Positions 1 through 8,843 are shown, counted from the first letter of the stretch. The stretch is DNA of 64,000 nt from SHZL01 sp963784425 (GCA_963784425.1 CAWARM010000003.1:18014-82013); one strand, 5' to 3'. The notes: generated by a model not told the origin, from the sequence alone. Numbers and translations: made by a program.

Positions 1-3000
1 CAGACGATATTCAGCCGGAACCGCTTGTCCAGGCTGGCCAGGACGAGCAGAAGGTCGATGCAGAACTGGCGCAGATCATGCTCTCGGAGATACGCCAACT
101 CATTGGCGTGCTCAATGCATTTGCCTTCTCTGCGGGTGGTCGCGCGACGGTCACGGTCAACCAGGACCTCGTGCGGGCCGCACATACGCTCGCAGGCACG
201 CTCGCCATGGCGCCTGTGGGGCAGGAACACCTCGTGGCCAGGGCACTTGAACACTATTTCAGTGCAGCAGAGCAGCACGATGCAGCTGTGAGCAAACAGG
301 CGGTCACCACGTTGCAGCTTTGCCTGCACCGCTTCCGCCAACGCCTGTATGTTCTCGAAGAAGGCCAGGCTGCAAGCTATCCGCTGGAGGATGAAAAACT
401 GCTGGGCAGTCTTGCCACGCTCGCGGACGAGGCCAAGGTACGGCTACCCGCAGAAGCGCCAGCAGCCATTCCGGTAGAACCGGAGGTGCCGGCAGCGAGT
501 GAGCCCGCGAGTGAACCCATTAGCGCACCTGCGGCAGTGCGCGATCCGATTCTGGCCAAGCTCGAAGAAGGCGGCATACTTGGCATCTTCCTGGAAGAAG
601 CCACCGAGGTGCTGGAGCGCTGCGACACCCTGCTCAACAGCTGGCGGGACAAACTGGCTGATCAAAAACTGGTGAAAAACCTGCAACGCGAAATCCACAC
701 GTTCAAGGGCGGCGCACGCATGGCAGGTCTCGATGCGCTGGGCGATCTCAGCCACGCCATGGAAAGCCTGCTGGAGCAAATAGCCGCCAACCGCCTGCAA
801 GCTACGGTTGCTGCCGTGCAAGCGTTGGAAGAAGGCTGTGACCGCTTGACCCTGTGGGTTGAACAATTGCTTGCCGGGCGCATGCCGGAAGCGGGCGATG
901 CCCTGACCCGCTTTGAACAGAAAGCCGGTGCGTTGAGCCTGCTGCCAGGAGGCAAAGCCGCCCGTGAGCAGGTGCCGGCACAGCAAGAGCAGGTGCAGAC
1001 GCAGCAAGAGCAAAAAGTCTACCTGCCGCCAGCAGAACCTGCGACCACGCCCACGGAGCCCGTGAGCACGTCTGCGGAACAAGCAGCAGCAACGAACCTG
1101 CCAGAACAGCAAGCGCTTGCAGCGCAAGCCATTCCACAGGAACAAGTTGCCCCAGCGAAGGAACCATCACGCCGCCGGACACTTACCCAGCGGCCGGCGC
1201 CGGAGGCACCCAAGCGCGAATTCCACGAGGTGCAGGACCAGCCGCTGACAGACCCGGGCGACGACAGCGGCCAGCAGCACATACGGGTTGCGGCCGAATT
1301 GATGGATTCACTGGTGAACTATGCCGGGGAAATCAGCATTTACCGGGCGCGCCTTGAGCAGCAGCTCGGCACTGTGCGCTTCAACCTGAAAGAAGTCGGG
1401 CAAACCATTGGCCGCCTGAAAGAACAATTACGCCAGATGGACGGGGAAACAGAAGCGCAAATGCTTTCGCGCTATCAACACGCCTCGACAAAGGGTTCCA
1501 CTGAGTTCGACCCGCTGGAGCTGGATCGCTTTTCCAACATGCAGCAACTGTCTCGCGCGCTGACCGAATCTGTCAGCGACCTCATGAACCTGCAGGACAT
1601 GCTGGATGTATCCGTGCGGGAGGCTGAAACCCTGCTGGTGCAACAGTCGCGTGTAAGCTCGGAACTGCAGGAAGGACTGATGCAAACCCGCATGACGCCT
1701 TTCGGCAGCGCCGCACCGCGTTTGCGCCGGGTGGTGCGGGCAGCGGCGGCCGAAACAGGCAAGCTGGTGCGCCTGCAACTGAAGATGGCAGGCTCCAGCG
1801 ACCAACTCGATCGAAATGTGCTGGAACGCATCACCGCGCCGCTGGAGCACATGTTGCGCAATGCGGTGGTGCACGGTATCGAAGAGCCCAAGGCTCGCGC
1901 CAGGCAGGGCAAGCCCGAAGAAGGCGAAATTACCGTAACGGTGGAAGCGGAAGCTACCGAGTTCGTGGTCCGGGTTGAGGACGACGGCAATGGCGTAAAC
2001 CTGGAAGCGGTGCGCAATCGAGCCATCGAGCGCGGCATGATAACCAGGAAAGAAGACGTGCCCGAGGCTCGCCTGCTCAATTTCATTCTCGAAAGCGGCT
2101 TTTCCACTGCCACCACGGTAACAGGCCTGGCCGGTCGTGGCGTCGGAATGGACGTGGTCAGCAACGAGGTCAAGCAGATTGGCGGCTCCATGGAAATCAG
2201 GTCAGTGCCCGGCAAGGGAACCTGTTTCACGCTGCGCATCCCGTTTAGTCTCGCCGTCATGCAGGCCATCGGAGTAACTGTGGGCAAGAGGCCTTTCCTG
2301 GTACCGCTCAACAGCGTGGGGGGCGTGGCGCGCATGCCGCCTGCCGACTATGCCGCCCTGCGCAACAGCGCTGAGCCGGTTTATGAATTTGCGGGTGAAA
2401 CCTACCCGGTACTGGAACTTGAGCCTTTGCTGGGCGAGCAGTCCATTCCGGTGGACAGCGGCAGCGTTTCCCTGTTGATGATTCGGTCGGGCGAGCACAG
2501 GGCTGCTTTCCGGGTGGCCGAACTGCAGGGACACCAGGAAATCGTGATCAAACCGGTCGGCCCCCACATCAGCAGCATCCCCGGCATCCTGGGCGCGACC
2601 ATCAGCGGTGACGGCCAGGTTGTTCTGATCCTGGACATGGGCCCGGTGATTCGTCGCGGACTGGCAGCCGCCGCCAACGCACAGCCGCGTGCGCAAGCGG
2701 CCGTGCAGGAGGTGAAACACATACCGCTGGTCATGGTAGTGGATGACTCAATAACGATGCGCAAGGTGACTTCGCGCGTTCTGGAGAACCACGCTCTTGA
2801 AGTGATGACCGCCCAGGATGGCATAGACGCACTGGAGAACCTGCGCGACCGCATCCCCGACCTGATGCTGCTGGATATTGAAATGCCAAGGATGGATGGT
2901 TATGAGTTGGCTGAGCATGTGCGCGCCGATCCAAGGCTCAAGCACATACCCATAGTCATGATCACATCACGTGCCGGGCAGAAGCACCGCAAGAAAGCGC

Positions 3001-3116
3001 GCGAAGCAGGCGCCGATGCCTACCTGACCAAGCCCTACCAGGAAGCTGAGCTGGTGACCAAGGTGGGAGAAATGTTGAAAATGAAACTCGAACCACAGCA
3101 AAGGAGACACGACTGA
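1..3116 (+). CDS. chpA: ChpA/PilL-type hybrid histidine kinase, C-terminal part
   Basis: C-terminal part of a CheA-type hybrid histidine kinase. The frame is open from base 3 with no start visible, so about 1,037 residues are seen and the N-terminus lies left of the window. In order: an Hpt domain with phospho-acceptor His in HTFKGGARMAG (codon 696-698), a Pro/Gln-rich linker (about 950-1260), a dimerisation segment, an HATPase (N box HMLRNAVVHGIEE, G1 DDGNGV, G2 GRGVGMDVV), a CheW-like domain, and a receiver with VVDDS, LLDIEMPRMDGYE (Asp codon 2874-2876) and TKPY. This is the order of ChpA, the kinase controlling type IV pilus twitching and surface sensing. A CheW-like gene one base downstream (ChpC in Pseudomonas) favours ChpA over a flagellar CheA. 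Confidence 0.9.
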   Translation, partial: DDIQPEPLVQAGQDEQKVDAELAQIMLSEIRQLIGVLNAFAFSAGGRATVTVNQDLVRAAHTLAGTLAMAPVGQEHLVARALEHYFSAAEQHDAAVSKQAVTTLQLCLHRFRQRLYVLEEGQAASYPLEDEKLLGSLATLADEAKVRLPAEAPAAIPVEPEVPAASEPASEPISAPAAVRDPILAKLEEGGILGIFLEEATEVLERCDTLLNSWRDKLADQKLVKNLQREIHTFKGGARMAGLDALGDLSHAMESLLEQIAANRLQATVAAVQALEEGCDRLTLWVEQLLAGRMPEAGDALTRFEQKAGALSLLPGGKAAREQVPAQQEQVQTQQEQKVYLPPAEPATTPTEPVSTSAEQAAATNLPEQQALAAQAIPQEQVAPAKEPSRRRTLTQRPAPEAPKREFHEVQDQPLTDPGDDSGQQHIRVAAELMDSLVNYAGEISIYRARLEQQLGTVRFNLKEVGQTIGRLKEQLRQMDGETEAQMLSRYQHASTKGSTEFDPLELDRFSNMQQLSRALTESVSDLMNLQDMLDVSVREAETLLVQQSRVSSELQEGLMQTRMTPFGSAAPRLRRVVRAAAAETGKLVRLQLKMAGSSDQLDRNVLERITAPLEHMLRNAVVHGIEEPKARARQGKPEEGEITVTVEAEATEFVVRVEDDGNGVNLEAVRNRAIERGMITRKEDVPEARLLNFILESGFSTATTVTGLAGRGVGMDVVSNEVKQIGGSMEIRSVPGKGTCFTLRIPFSLAVMQAIGVTVGKRPFLVPLNSVGGVARMPPADYAALRNSAEPVYEFAGETYPVLELEPLLGEQSIPVDSGSVSLLMIRSGEHRAAFRVAELQGHQEIVIKPVGPHISSIPGILGATISGDGQVVLILDMGPVIRRGLAAAANAQPRAQAAVQEVKHIPLVMVVDDSITMRKVTSRVLENHALEVMTAQDGIDALENLRDRIPDLMLLDIEMPRMDGYELAEHVRADPRLKHIPIVMITSRAGQKHRKKAREAGADAYLTKPYQEAELVTKVGEMLKMKLEPQQRRHD

Positions 3117-3117
3117 A

Positions 3118-3717
3118 ATGTCTGTTTTCGGTAAAAAGAAATCGTCTGCACGAACGCCCCCGGGCTCCGGAACCAGCAATACTACGGCGCACCAGGAACG
3201 TTCTGCCTCGCGTCCGGTGCATAACAGCGCCGCGGCAATGGGCCCGGTACACTGCACACTGGCACCGATGGAAGGCGAATTCCTGCTGCTGCCAACCAAC
3301 GTCATCACCGAGGTCATCGAGTACAGCCCACCGCAGGCCACGCACGCAGCACCCCAATGGTTTCTTGGTCATGTCGACTGGCAAAGCCGGCAGGTCCCGG
3401 TCTTCAGCTATGCAGCACTGATCAGCGGCAATCTGCCCGATCAGGTTACGACCAAGACCCATATAATGATCGTGAAATCACTGTCCGATTCCGCACGCAT
3501 GCCCTACCTTGGCATCGTGATCAGCGATATTCCGCGACTGGTGTCCGTGGAAATGGACGAGGTGCTGCATACCGGTGATGAACGCAAGTCACTGGGTGTG
3601 TTCTGCCATATCGAGCTTGATGACCAGGCAGCCGTCATTCCCGACCTGGACAGGCTTACCCACCTCGTCACGCACGCTGCCTTTGGCATATTGCCCATTA
3701 CCCAGGTACAAAATTAA
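3118..3717 (+). CDS. chpC: CheW-like coupling protein, ChpC type
   Basis: A 199-residue protein. About 45 N-terminal residues are basic and Ser/Ala-rich and probably disordered. A single CheW-like domain follows from about residue 45, with FLLLPTNVITEVIEYSP at its start and a hydrophobic strand pattern to the end. CheW proteins couple receptors to CheA kinases. The start lies one base after the chpA stop, with AAAGGAGA just upstream inside chpA, so the two are translated together. Position after chpA matches ChpC of the Pil-Chp system. No receptor gene is in the window; it would lie upstream in the usual cluster. Confidence 0.82.
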   Translation: MSVFGKKKSSARTPPGSGTSNTTAHQERSASRPVHNSAAAMGPVHCTLAPMEGEFLLLPTNVITEVIEYSPPQATHAAPQWFLGHVDWQSRQVPVFSYAALISGNLPDQVTTKTHIMIVKSLSDSARMPYLGIVISDIPRLVSVEMDEVLHTGDERKSLGVFCHIELDDQAAVIPDLDRLTHLVTHAAFGILPITQVQN

Positions 3718-3745
3718 GGAAGCTCTGGATTAATCAGAGTTTCCT
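3717..3745. terminator. Hairpin between convergent chpC and rsmE
   Basis: AGGAAGCTCTG (3717-3727) pairs with CAGAGTTTCCT (3735-3745) around a 7-base loop, with one G-T pair. It fills the 31-base gap between the chpC and rsmE stop codons, so it could end both transcripts. There is no long T run on either side, so the call is structural. Confidence 0.5.
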
Positions 3746-3748
3746 GAA

Positions 3749-4477
3749 TCAGGCCAGGTCGCCTGCCAGCGCCTGCAGGATGGTGATGGCCACAGCGCCG
3801 GCCGTTTCCGTGCGCAGTATCCTCGGGCCCAGCCCGGCAGCCACTACTCCCTGCTGTGCCAACACTTCCAGTTCGTGGTCATCAAATCCACCTTCCGGAC
3901 CAACCAGCAATTCCACCGCGCACTGATCCGCCATGCTGGCAAGTGATCGATCCGCGCCGGGCAGGCACACGATACGCCGTCCTGCCGATGTGCCGTGAGC
4001 CCACTCCTCGAGCTCGGCAGGAGCATGCAGCACCGGCAAGCGGGCGCGTCCGCTCTGCTCGCACGCAGAAATCACGATTTTCTTCCAGTGCTCCATGCGC
4101 CGCAGGAGTTTTTCTCCTTTCAGGCGCACCTCGGTGCGAGCGCTGAACAGTGGCTGCACTCCCGCCACACCCAGCTCCGTTGCTTTCTGCAAAGTAAGAT
4201 CCATGCGCTCGCCCCGACTCACTGCCTGCACCAGCTTGATCTGCAGCGGTGATTCAGGCCGCGCCGGCAAACGACTCTGCACCCGCACACCCAGGGCGCC
4301 CCGATCAAGGCGGTCGATTTCAGCGAAGTAATCAAAACCGTCTCCATTAAAAACCACGACCTGCTGGCCTATGGCCACGCGCAATACCCGGGACAGATAG
4401 TGTGCGGCATCCTCGGCGAGCACGACATTGCGTTCTGGCTCAAGTGACTGGTCAGTGAAAACGCGGTGAATTCTCAT
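3749..4477 (-). CDS. rsmE: 16S rRNA (uracil1498-N3)-methyltransferase RsmE
   Basis: A SPOUT-class methyltransferase that methylates N3 of U1498 in 16S rRNA. The start MRIHRVFTDQ at 4477 gives 242 residues, the usual RsmE length; a longer frame to 4546 adds a non-conserved tail. The N-terminal PUA-like domain contains HYLSRVLR. The C-terminal knot has LVGPEGGFDDHE and GLGPRILRTETA, the SAM-binding loops of RsmE. AGGGG lies about nine bases before the start. It stands alone, convergent to chpC. Confidence 0.93.
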   Translation of the reverse strand: MRIHRVFTDQSLEPERNVVLAEDAAHYLSRVLRVAIGQQVVVFNGDGFDYFAEIDRLDRGALGVRVQSRLPARPESPLQIKLVQAVSRGERMDLTLQKATELGVAGVQPLFSARTEVRLKGEKLLRRMEHWKKIVISACEQSGRARLPVLHAPAELEEWAHGTSAGRRIVCLPGADRSLASMADQCAVELLVGPEGGFDDHELEVLAQQGVVAAGLGPRILRTETAGAVAITILQALAGDLA

Positions 4478-4639
4478 GCTCAAGACCCCTGCCCGGATGC
4501 CTGCAAAACTTTCCCTGAGCGTGCCCGCAACCGATTTTGCTATCATGTTGAGCTTCGCAGGCAGTGCGCTACCGGCTCATTATCTCATGGTCACGATGGA
4601 TCGCCAGCAAGGGCGTAACAAGGTAGGAGCAATACAAAG

Positions 4640-5446
4640 TTGAACCTGGAGTCTTTCATGCAAGCCGCCCTCACAGTGGCTGTGGAGGCCGCCCGGTCAT
4701 CAGCCGCCTTGATACGGCAGTATTATCGTGGCGAATTCAGTGTCGAGCTGAAGCCGGATCAAACCCCGGTAACGGTGGCTGATCGCGAAGCAGAGGACAT
4801 GATCCGCAACATCCTGCTGAGTGCTTTCCCTGACCACGGGTTCTACGGCGAAGAAGGGGGCCGCTCCGGATCCGACGCGGAATTCCTTTGGCTGGTAGAT
4901 CCCATAGACGGCACCAAGAGTTTCGTGGCGGGCTACGGCATGTTCTCTACCCAGATTGCGCTCATGCACCACGGAGACCTGGTACTGGGGGTTTCCTCGG
5001 CCCCGGCCTACGATGAACTGGCCTGGGCCTGTACCGGTCGCGGTGCGCAGGTACAAGGCACACCGGCACGCGTACGGGACACCCGCAGCTTGCAGCAAGC
5101 AGCCATTTCGACGGGCAACATCCAGTCGCTGGCCGCATCGCCACGCTGGAACGCACTGGGGCGCATTCTGGCTGCAGCCAATCGCACCCGCGGATACGGT
5201 GACTACTATCACTACCACCGCCTTGCCGCCGGCCAGATTGATGCGGTGATCGAATCCGATGTCAACATCCTGGACATTGCCGCGCTGGTGGTCATAGTCC
5301 GCGAGGCAGGCGGAGTGTTCACCGACCTTGAGGGCAATCCACCTGGCCTGGCCACCACCTCGGTGCTGGCTGCGCCACCGCGATTGCACGCCCAACTGCT
5401 GGACATGCTCAACTCCAACTTGCTCAACTCAGGGACAGGCGCATGA
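4640..5446 (+). CDS. hisN: Inositol monophosphatase-family phosphatase, probably histidinol-phosphatase (HisN type)
   Basis: A Mg-dependent phosphatase of the inositol monophosphatase fold, 268 residues from a TTG at 4640 with AGGAG about ten bases upstream (ATG alternative at 4658). Metal ligands are seen in GEEGG, WLVDPIDGTKSF and near the end in NILDIAALVVIVREAGG. The start of the fold (PVTVADREAEDMIR, then FPDHGFYGEEGG) looks more like HisN histidinol-phosphatases than SuhB, but substrate cannot be fixed from sequence. It overlaps nudE by four bases (ATGA) and heads an operon with nudE and cysQ, which ends in another member of the same fold. Confidence 0.75.
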   Translation: MNLESFMQAALTVAVEAARSSAALIRQYYRGEFSVELKPDQTPVTVADREAEDMIRNILLSAFPDHGFYGEEGGRSGSDAEFLWLVDPIDGTKSFVAGYGMFSTQIALMHHGDLVLGVSSAPAYDELAWACTGRGAQVQGTPARVRDTRSLQQAAISTGNIQSLAASPRWNALGRILAAANRTRGYGDYYHYHRLAAGQIDAVIESDVNILDIAALVVIVREAGGVFTDLEGNPPGLATTSVLAAPPRLHAQLLDMLNSNLLNSGTGA

Positions 5447-6009
5447 TTGATAAGGTCCACCCGCTGCCCATCATCCACGAACGGCGCCTGCGCGACCCGA
5501 GCAAACTGTTCGAGGTTGAACAACTGGATCTGGAGTTTTCCAACGGCGAGCGCAGGACCTATGAGCGCATGAAGTCCCGTGGCCTCGGCGCTGTGATCAT
5601 CGTGCCCATGCTGGACGAACATACCGTTTTGCTTGTACGCGAGTATGCTGCAGGACTGCATCATTATGAAATAGGCTTGCCCAAGGGCAGGCTGGAGCCG
5701 GGTGAAGCCTTACTCGAAGGCGCGCAGCGCGAGCTGAAAGAAGAAATCGGTTACGGCGCCCGCGAGTTGATTGAACTGACCCGCCTGAGCCTGGCGCCGG
5801 GCTACATGACGCATGTCACGCGCGTCGTGCTGGCCCGCGATCTCTACCCGGAAAAACTGCCGGGCGATGAACCCGAGGAACTGCAAGTCGTACCCTGGCC
5901 CATCAGCGATCTGTTATCCATCACGGCCCGTGACGACTGCACCGAAGGGCGCACCATCGCGGCACTCTACATAGCGCGCGATTACATGGCCGCTGAGAAA
6001 TCACGGTGA
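5443..6009 (+). CDS. nudE: ADP compounds hydrolase NudE (NUDIX)
   Basis: A 188-residue NUDIX hydrolase. The box reads GRLEPGEALLEGAQRELKEE followed by IG, matching G-x5-E-x7-REUXEEXGU. The N-terminal dimerisation strands and LPKGRLEPGE fit NudE, which cleaves ADP-ribose, Ap3A and NADH to limit toxic nucleotide diphosphates. It starts on the ATGA of the preceding phosphatase and ends on the GTGA of cysQ, so all three are translationally coupled. nudE followed by cysQ is a common gammaproteobacterial order. Confidence 0.88.
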   Translation: MIDKVHPLPIIHERRLRDPSKLFEVEQLDLEFSNGERRTYERMKSRGLGAVIIVPMLDEHTVLLVREYAAGLHHYEIGLPKGRLEPGEALLEGAQRELKEEIGYGARELIELTRLSLAPGYMTHVTRVVLARDLYPEKLPGDEPEELQVVPWPISDLLSITARDDCTEGRTIAALYIARDYMAAEKSR

Positions 6010-6830
6010 GCCTGTCTGCCTCCCCGCGCCTGCAACAGGACATTCTCGATATCAGCCGGCGGGCCGGCGCAGCCATCCTGCAGGTATACGGCCAGGAGAT
6101 AACAGTGGAGCAAAAGGAAGATGCCTCACCGCTCACCCAGGCCGACCTTGCCAGCCACCACCTGATCGTTGAAGCACTGCACGCATTGACACCCCTGGTG
6201 CCGGTGCTTTCTGAAGAATCGGCCGCGCTGGATTTCTCCATCCGTTCGCGCTGGAGCGAATACTGGCTGGTGGACCCGCTGGATGGCACCAAGGAGTTCA
6301 TCAAGCGCAATGGCGAATTCACCGTCAATATCGCCCTGGTGCAAAACCACGAGCCCGTGCTGGGCGTGGTGCACGTGCCCGTCAGCGGCACGAGCTACTG
6401 TGGCCTCAAGGGCATAGGCGCCCAGCGTGTCAGCGCCAGCGGAATCGCTGAACCCATAACCGTGCGCATTCCCTGCGCTGATCCGGTGATCGTGGTCGGC
6501 AGCCGCTCCCATCCCAACCCGGTGCTGCAACAGCACCTTGCGGCGCTCGGTTCTTATGAACTGGTGAGCATGGGCAGTTCGCTGAAGTTCTGCCTGGTCG
6601 CGGAAGGAAAAGCAGATTTCTATCCACGGCTGGGACCGACGTCGGAGTGGGACACGGCTGCCGCGCATGCGGTGGTGAACGCCGCCGGGGGCAAAGTACT
6701 CACCCTCGATGGCCAGCCCATGCGCTACAACACCAAGGCCTCGTTGCTCAACCCCGAGTTCCTCGTCATCGCCGATTCCGCTCGCGACTGGCTCAGCCTC
6801 TTCACGAATTACCCACGCAGGACGCCGTAA
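6006..6830 (+). CDS. cysQ: 3'(2'),5'-bisphosphate nucleotidase CysQ
   Basis: A 274-residue phosphatase of the inositol monophosphatase fold that removes the 3'-phosphate from PAP and PAPS, by-products of sulfate assimilation. Metal-binding motifs are VLSEESA and YWLVDPLDGTKEFIKRNGEF, the latter typical of CysQ, plus EWDTAAAHAVVNAAGG near the C-terminus. It starts at a GTG overlapping the nudE stop. It is the last gene of the three-gene operon and is followed by a long repeat. Confidence 0.9.
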   Translation: MSLSASPRLQQDILDISRRAGAAILQVYGQEITVEQKEDASPLTQADLASHHLIVEALHALTPLVPVLSEESAALDFSIRSRWSEYWLVDPLDGTKEFIKRNGEFTVNIALVQNHEPVLGVVHVPVSGTSYCGLKGIGAQRVSASGIAEPITVRIPCADPVIVVGSRSHPNPVLQQHLAALGSYELVSMGSSLKFCLVAEGKADFYPRLGPTSEWDTAAAHAVVNAAGGKVLTLDGQPMRYNTKASLLNPEFLVIADSARDWLSLFTNYPRRTP

Positions 6831-6856
6831 CTGTTTAACTTTTGCATCCGTGCCAG

Positions 6857-7280
6857 GGCCAGGGAGCGGTGAATTCTATCTGGACCCACGATCAGTGCTT
6901 AGCTTGGGGGCGCAATCTGCGGCCGGTAGACTTACCCGGGAGACGCCGTGAATACATCCCTGTAGGCTTGGATGTTTCATCCCTGAAACATACACTCCCG
7001 GGCAAGTCTCCCCGCCCCAGCTCGCTTAGCTCTGAGGCTCCGTCCGGCGTTGCTGCGCTGCCCCTTACAAACTCAACAATGCCCGAGTGACGAGCAAGTC
7101 TCCACGCCGCAGCCTGCTGCTGTGATATTGGCGGGTGCTTGAATTTGCAGCTTCCCCGCTGAATAGCTTGAGGACAGGGAGGGGGGGTTCTTTCTGGACC
7201 GTCGCCAGCAGGGATGCTGGCGAGGAGCCTACATGGATGTATTCACGGCGTGTCCAGAAAGAATTCACCGCTCCCTGGCC
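6857..7280. repeat. Nested palindromic intergenic element, 424 bp
   Basis: This fills most of the 523-base gene-free gap between convergent cysQ and hemJ. The ends are 29-base inverted repeats (6857-6885 and 7252-7280) with one mismatch. Inside are a second pair of 26 bases (6943-6968 and 7226-7251, one mismatch, core CGCCGTGAATACATCC), a third of 15 bases (6928-6942 and 6995-7009), a 12-base stem (7188-7199 and 7252-7263), a perfect hairpin ATGTTTCA/TGAAACAT near 6972-6991, and an 8-base hairpin at 7202-7223. I see no convincing protein and no clear target duplication. It resembles a MITE-like or REP/BIME-type repeat. Its copy number elsewhere cannot be seen here. Confidence 0.8.
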
Positions 7281-7353
7281 GCTGCACCAAACAAGAAAGG
7301 AAGCGGCAGGGGCGGCAGGACTCGCGCCCAAACCGACCAGAGGCACGGGACGA

Positions 7354-7770
7354 TCAGAAAGGTTTCACCACTGCGAGGATAACAACGGCAATCAGGATCA
7401 GCGTCGGGAATTCATTGAACCACCGGTACCACACGTGATCGTGCCTCACGTCGTCACGCGCCAGTTGCTTCACAATGGCTGCGCACCAGAAATGATAGAT
7501 CGTCAATAGGAGCACAAGCGCAAGTTTTACTTCCATCCATCCAGCGCCGAGCAAAGCTGGCAGCACGAACAGCATGGAAGCACCGAAGAGCCAGGACAGG
7601 GTTCCGCCGATGTTCATCATTACCATCAGGCGCCGCTCCATTACCTTGAGCGTTTCGCACACGGAGGCGTTCTCCGCCATCGCGTGGTATACGAACAATC
7701 GGGGCAGGTAGAACAGCCCGGCGAACCAGGTCACGACGAAAATGATGTGAAATGATTTAAGCCAGAGCAT
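7354..7770 (-). CDS. hemJ: Protoporphyrinogen IX oxidase HemJ (CopD-like membrane protein)
   Basis: A 138-residue, four-helix inner membrane protein of the HemJ/UPF0093 family, which oxidises protoporphyrinogen IX in heme synthesis. The start MLWLKSFHIIFVVTWFAG at 7770 has AGGA about nine bases upstream; a longer frame to 7848 lacks family features. Conserved His residues (SFHIIF, FVYHAMA, IYHFW) and Lys in MEVKLALVLLL are present. Its position near the erpA region matches Pseudomonas gene order. Transcription runs toward the palindromic element. Confidence 0.85.
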   Translation of the reverse strand: MLWLKSFHIIFVVTWFAGLFYLPRLFVYHAMAENASVCETLKVMERRLMVMMNIGGTLSWLFGASMLFVLPALLGAGWMEVKLALVLLLTIYHFWCAAIVKQLARDDVRHDHVWYRWFNEFPTLILIAVVILAVVKPF

Positions 7771-7812
7771 CAAAATTATTCCTGAACGCAGGCGATGGAT
7801 TATTACTGGTAC

Positions 7813-7842
7813 TTGACGAAGTCTGGTGCAACCCTGTATAAA
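7813..7842 (+). promoter_or_regulatory. Sigma-70-type promoter upstream of the candidate small RNA
   Basis: TTGACG (7813-7818) and TATAAA (7837-7842) are separated by 18 bases, close to consensus. Predicted transcription starts near 7849-7850, about 145 bases before the next coding start and about 90 bases before a strong terminator. Confidence 0.55.
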
Positions 7843-7849
7843 ACTCAAC

Positions 7850-7938
7850 CAGTTGTAGGGGACTCGTCTGGAATTACAACAATAATATAAAACACAAAGA
7901 AAAAAATTCAGAAAATAAGCGGCTCCGGCCGCTTTTTT
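7850..7938 (+). ncRNA. Candidate Hfq-type small RNA or attenuated leader
   Basis: About 89 nt between a good promoter and a canonical terminator, with no coding potential of note. It has a 5' stem GTTGTA/TACAAC with GGA motifs in its loop, a long A-rich single-stranded stretch with AAYAA-like repeats (about 7878-7917), then the terminator hairpin with six T. This is the layout of Hfq-binding small RNAs. The alternative is a leader whose terminator controls the next gene at 7995. No named family was recognised. Confidence 0.4.
7918..7938 (+). terminator. Rho-independent terminator
   Basis: AGCGGC (7918-7923), loop TCCG, GCCGCT (7928-7933), followed by a T run through 7938. A canonical intrinsic terminator on the plus strand, although the gene upstream (hemJ) runs the other way. 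That is why a short transcript from 7850 is proposed. Confidence 0.8.
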
Positions 7939-7994
7939 GTTCTAGGGAGCCTCTGATCCAGCTGTTCTGCACTACAGGAAGCACACAACGTGTG

Positions 7995-8786
7995 ATGAAG
8001 TTGAGCTTTAGAAAATCGCGAAGCTTTCGCATCATCGGAGCAGTGTTCTCTGTTCTGAGTATTGCGTATGCGACCTATTCCGTGACGTTGACTACGGCCC
8101 TGCCCCAACTTGCCAATGCCAAGCTGCGCATCAAGACCCAGAAGAACGAAATCAAGTCACTCACCTCGCGCCTGGAAGCGAACAAGGCACAACTGCAAGT
8201 AGCCGAGCAGGAAGCAGCAGTGATGCGGCGCGCGAACGAACTGATACGCGAAGATGAAAGCAATCGCCAGGCAGAGCTCAACCGGCTGCAGGGCGAACTC
8301 GATTTCTATCAGCGACTGGCCGGCATCAGTGGAGCGCAGGCGGGCCTGGCAGTCTATCAACTCGAACTTAACCCTACCGGATCAACACGCGTCTTTCATT
8401 TCCTGCTCACCCTGACGCAGAACCTGCAGCGTTCCGATATCACCAGCGGGACCGCGAGCATCGACGTTTTGGGCACGCAGGGTGACCGGCCGGTAACTCT
8501 GACCTGGTCGAAACTTACCGAGGGCAACAAGTCCAAGCCCGAATTTCGCTTCAAGTATTTCCAGCAATTGGATGGATATATTTTGCTGCCGGAAGGCTTC
8601 ACGCCGTCCCAGGTGCGCATTACGCTGGAAGCCCAGGGGCAAAGCGGCAAGCCTGTCAGTCGCAGCTTTGACTGGGCCGTACTGGCTGAGGCGGCTGCAA
8701 ATAGTATCAATGCGGCGATCGAGGCCAAACCGGAAGATGGCCTGGAGCAGGAACAGGCGCCGGGGGAAACTCCGGACAACCGTTGA
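7995..8786 (+). CDS. Coiled-coil inner membrane protein (DUF6776-like)
   Basis: A 263-residue protein with one N-terminal membrane helix (about 13-33), a coiled coil rich in Glu, Gln, Lys and Arg (about 40-100), and a C-terminal beta-rich domain outside the membrane with an acidic Glu/Pro tail. The start is the ATG at 7995 (GTG at 7992 possible), with AGGAAG upstream. Genes of this architecture sit between argC and erpA in Pseudomonas, usually beside a bactofilin. No bactofilin is present here. The function is unknown; an envelope or cytoskeletal role is only inferred from that context. Confidence 0.65.
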   Translation: MKLSFRKSRSFRIIGAVFSVLSIAYATYSVTLTTALPQLANAKLRIKTQKNEIKSLTSRLEANKAQLQVAEQEAAVMRRANELIREDESNRQAELNRLQGELDFYQRLAGISGAQAGLAVYQLELNPTGSTRVFHFLLTLTQNLQRSDITSGTASIDVLGTQGDRPVTLTWSKLTEGNKSKPEFRFKYFQQLDGYILLPEGFTPSQVRITLEAQGQSGKPVSRSFDWAVLAEAAANSINAAIEAKPEDGLEQEQAPGETPDNR

Positions 8787-8808
8787 ATTCCATGTCCGCG
8801 ACTCCATG

Positions 8809-8835
8809 TTGTACTCACACCCGGTAAGTTATAAT
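8809..8835 (+). promoter_or_regulatory. Possible erpA promoter
   Basis: A perfect TATAAT lies at 8830-8835 with TTGTAC at 8809-8814, but the spacer is only 15 bases. Transcription would start about two bases before the erpA ATG, and no ribosome-binding site is visible, so the message may be leaderless. Confidence 0.35.
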
Positions 8836-8843
8836 CTGCATCT

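Noticed and set aside
4608..4630. CGTAACAAGGTAG resembles the 3' end of 16S rRNA.
   Set aside because: The match is only about 13 bases, the surrounding rRNA sequence is absent, and it lies just before a coding start with its own ribosome-binding site.
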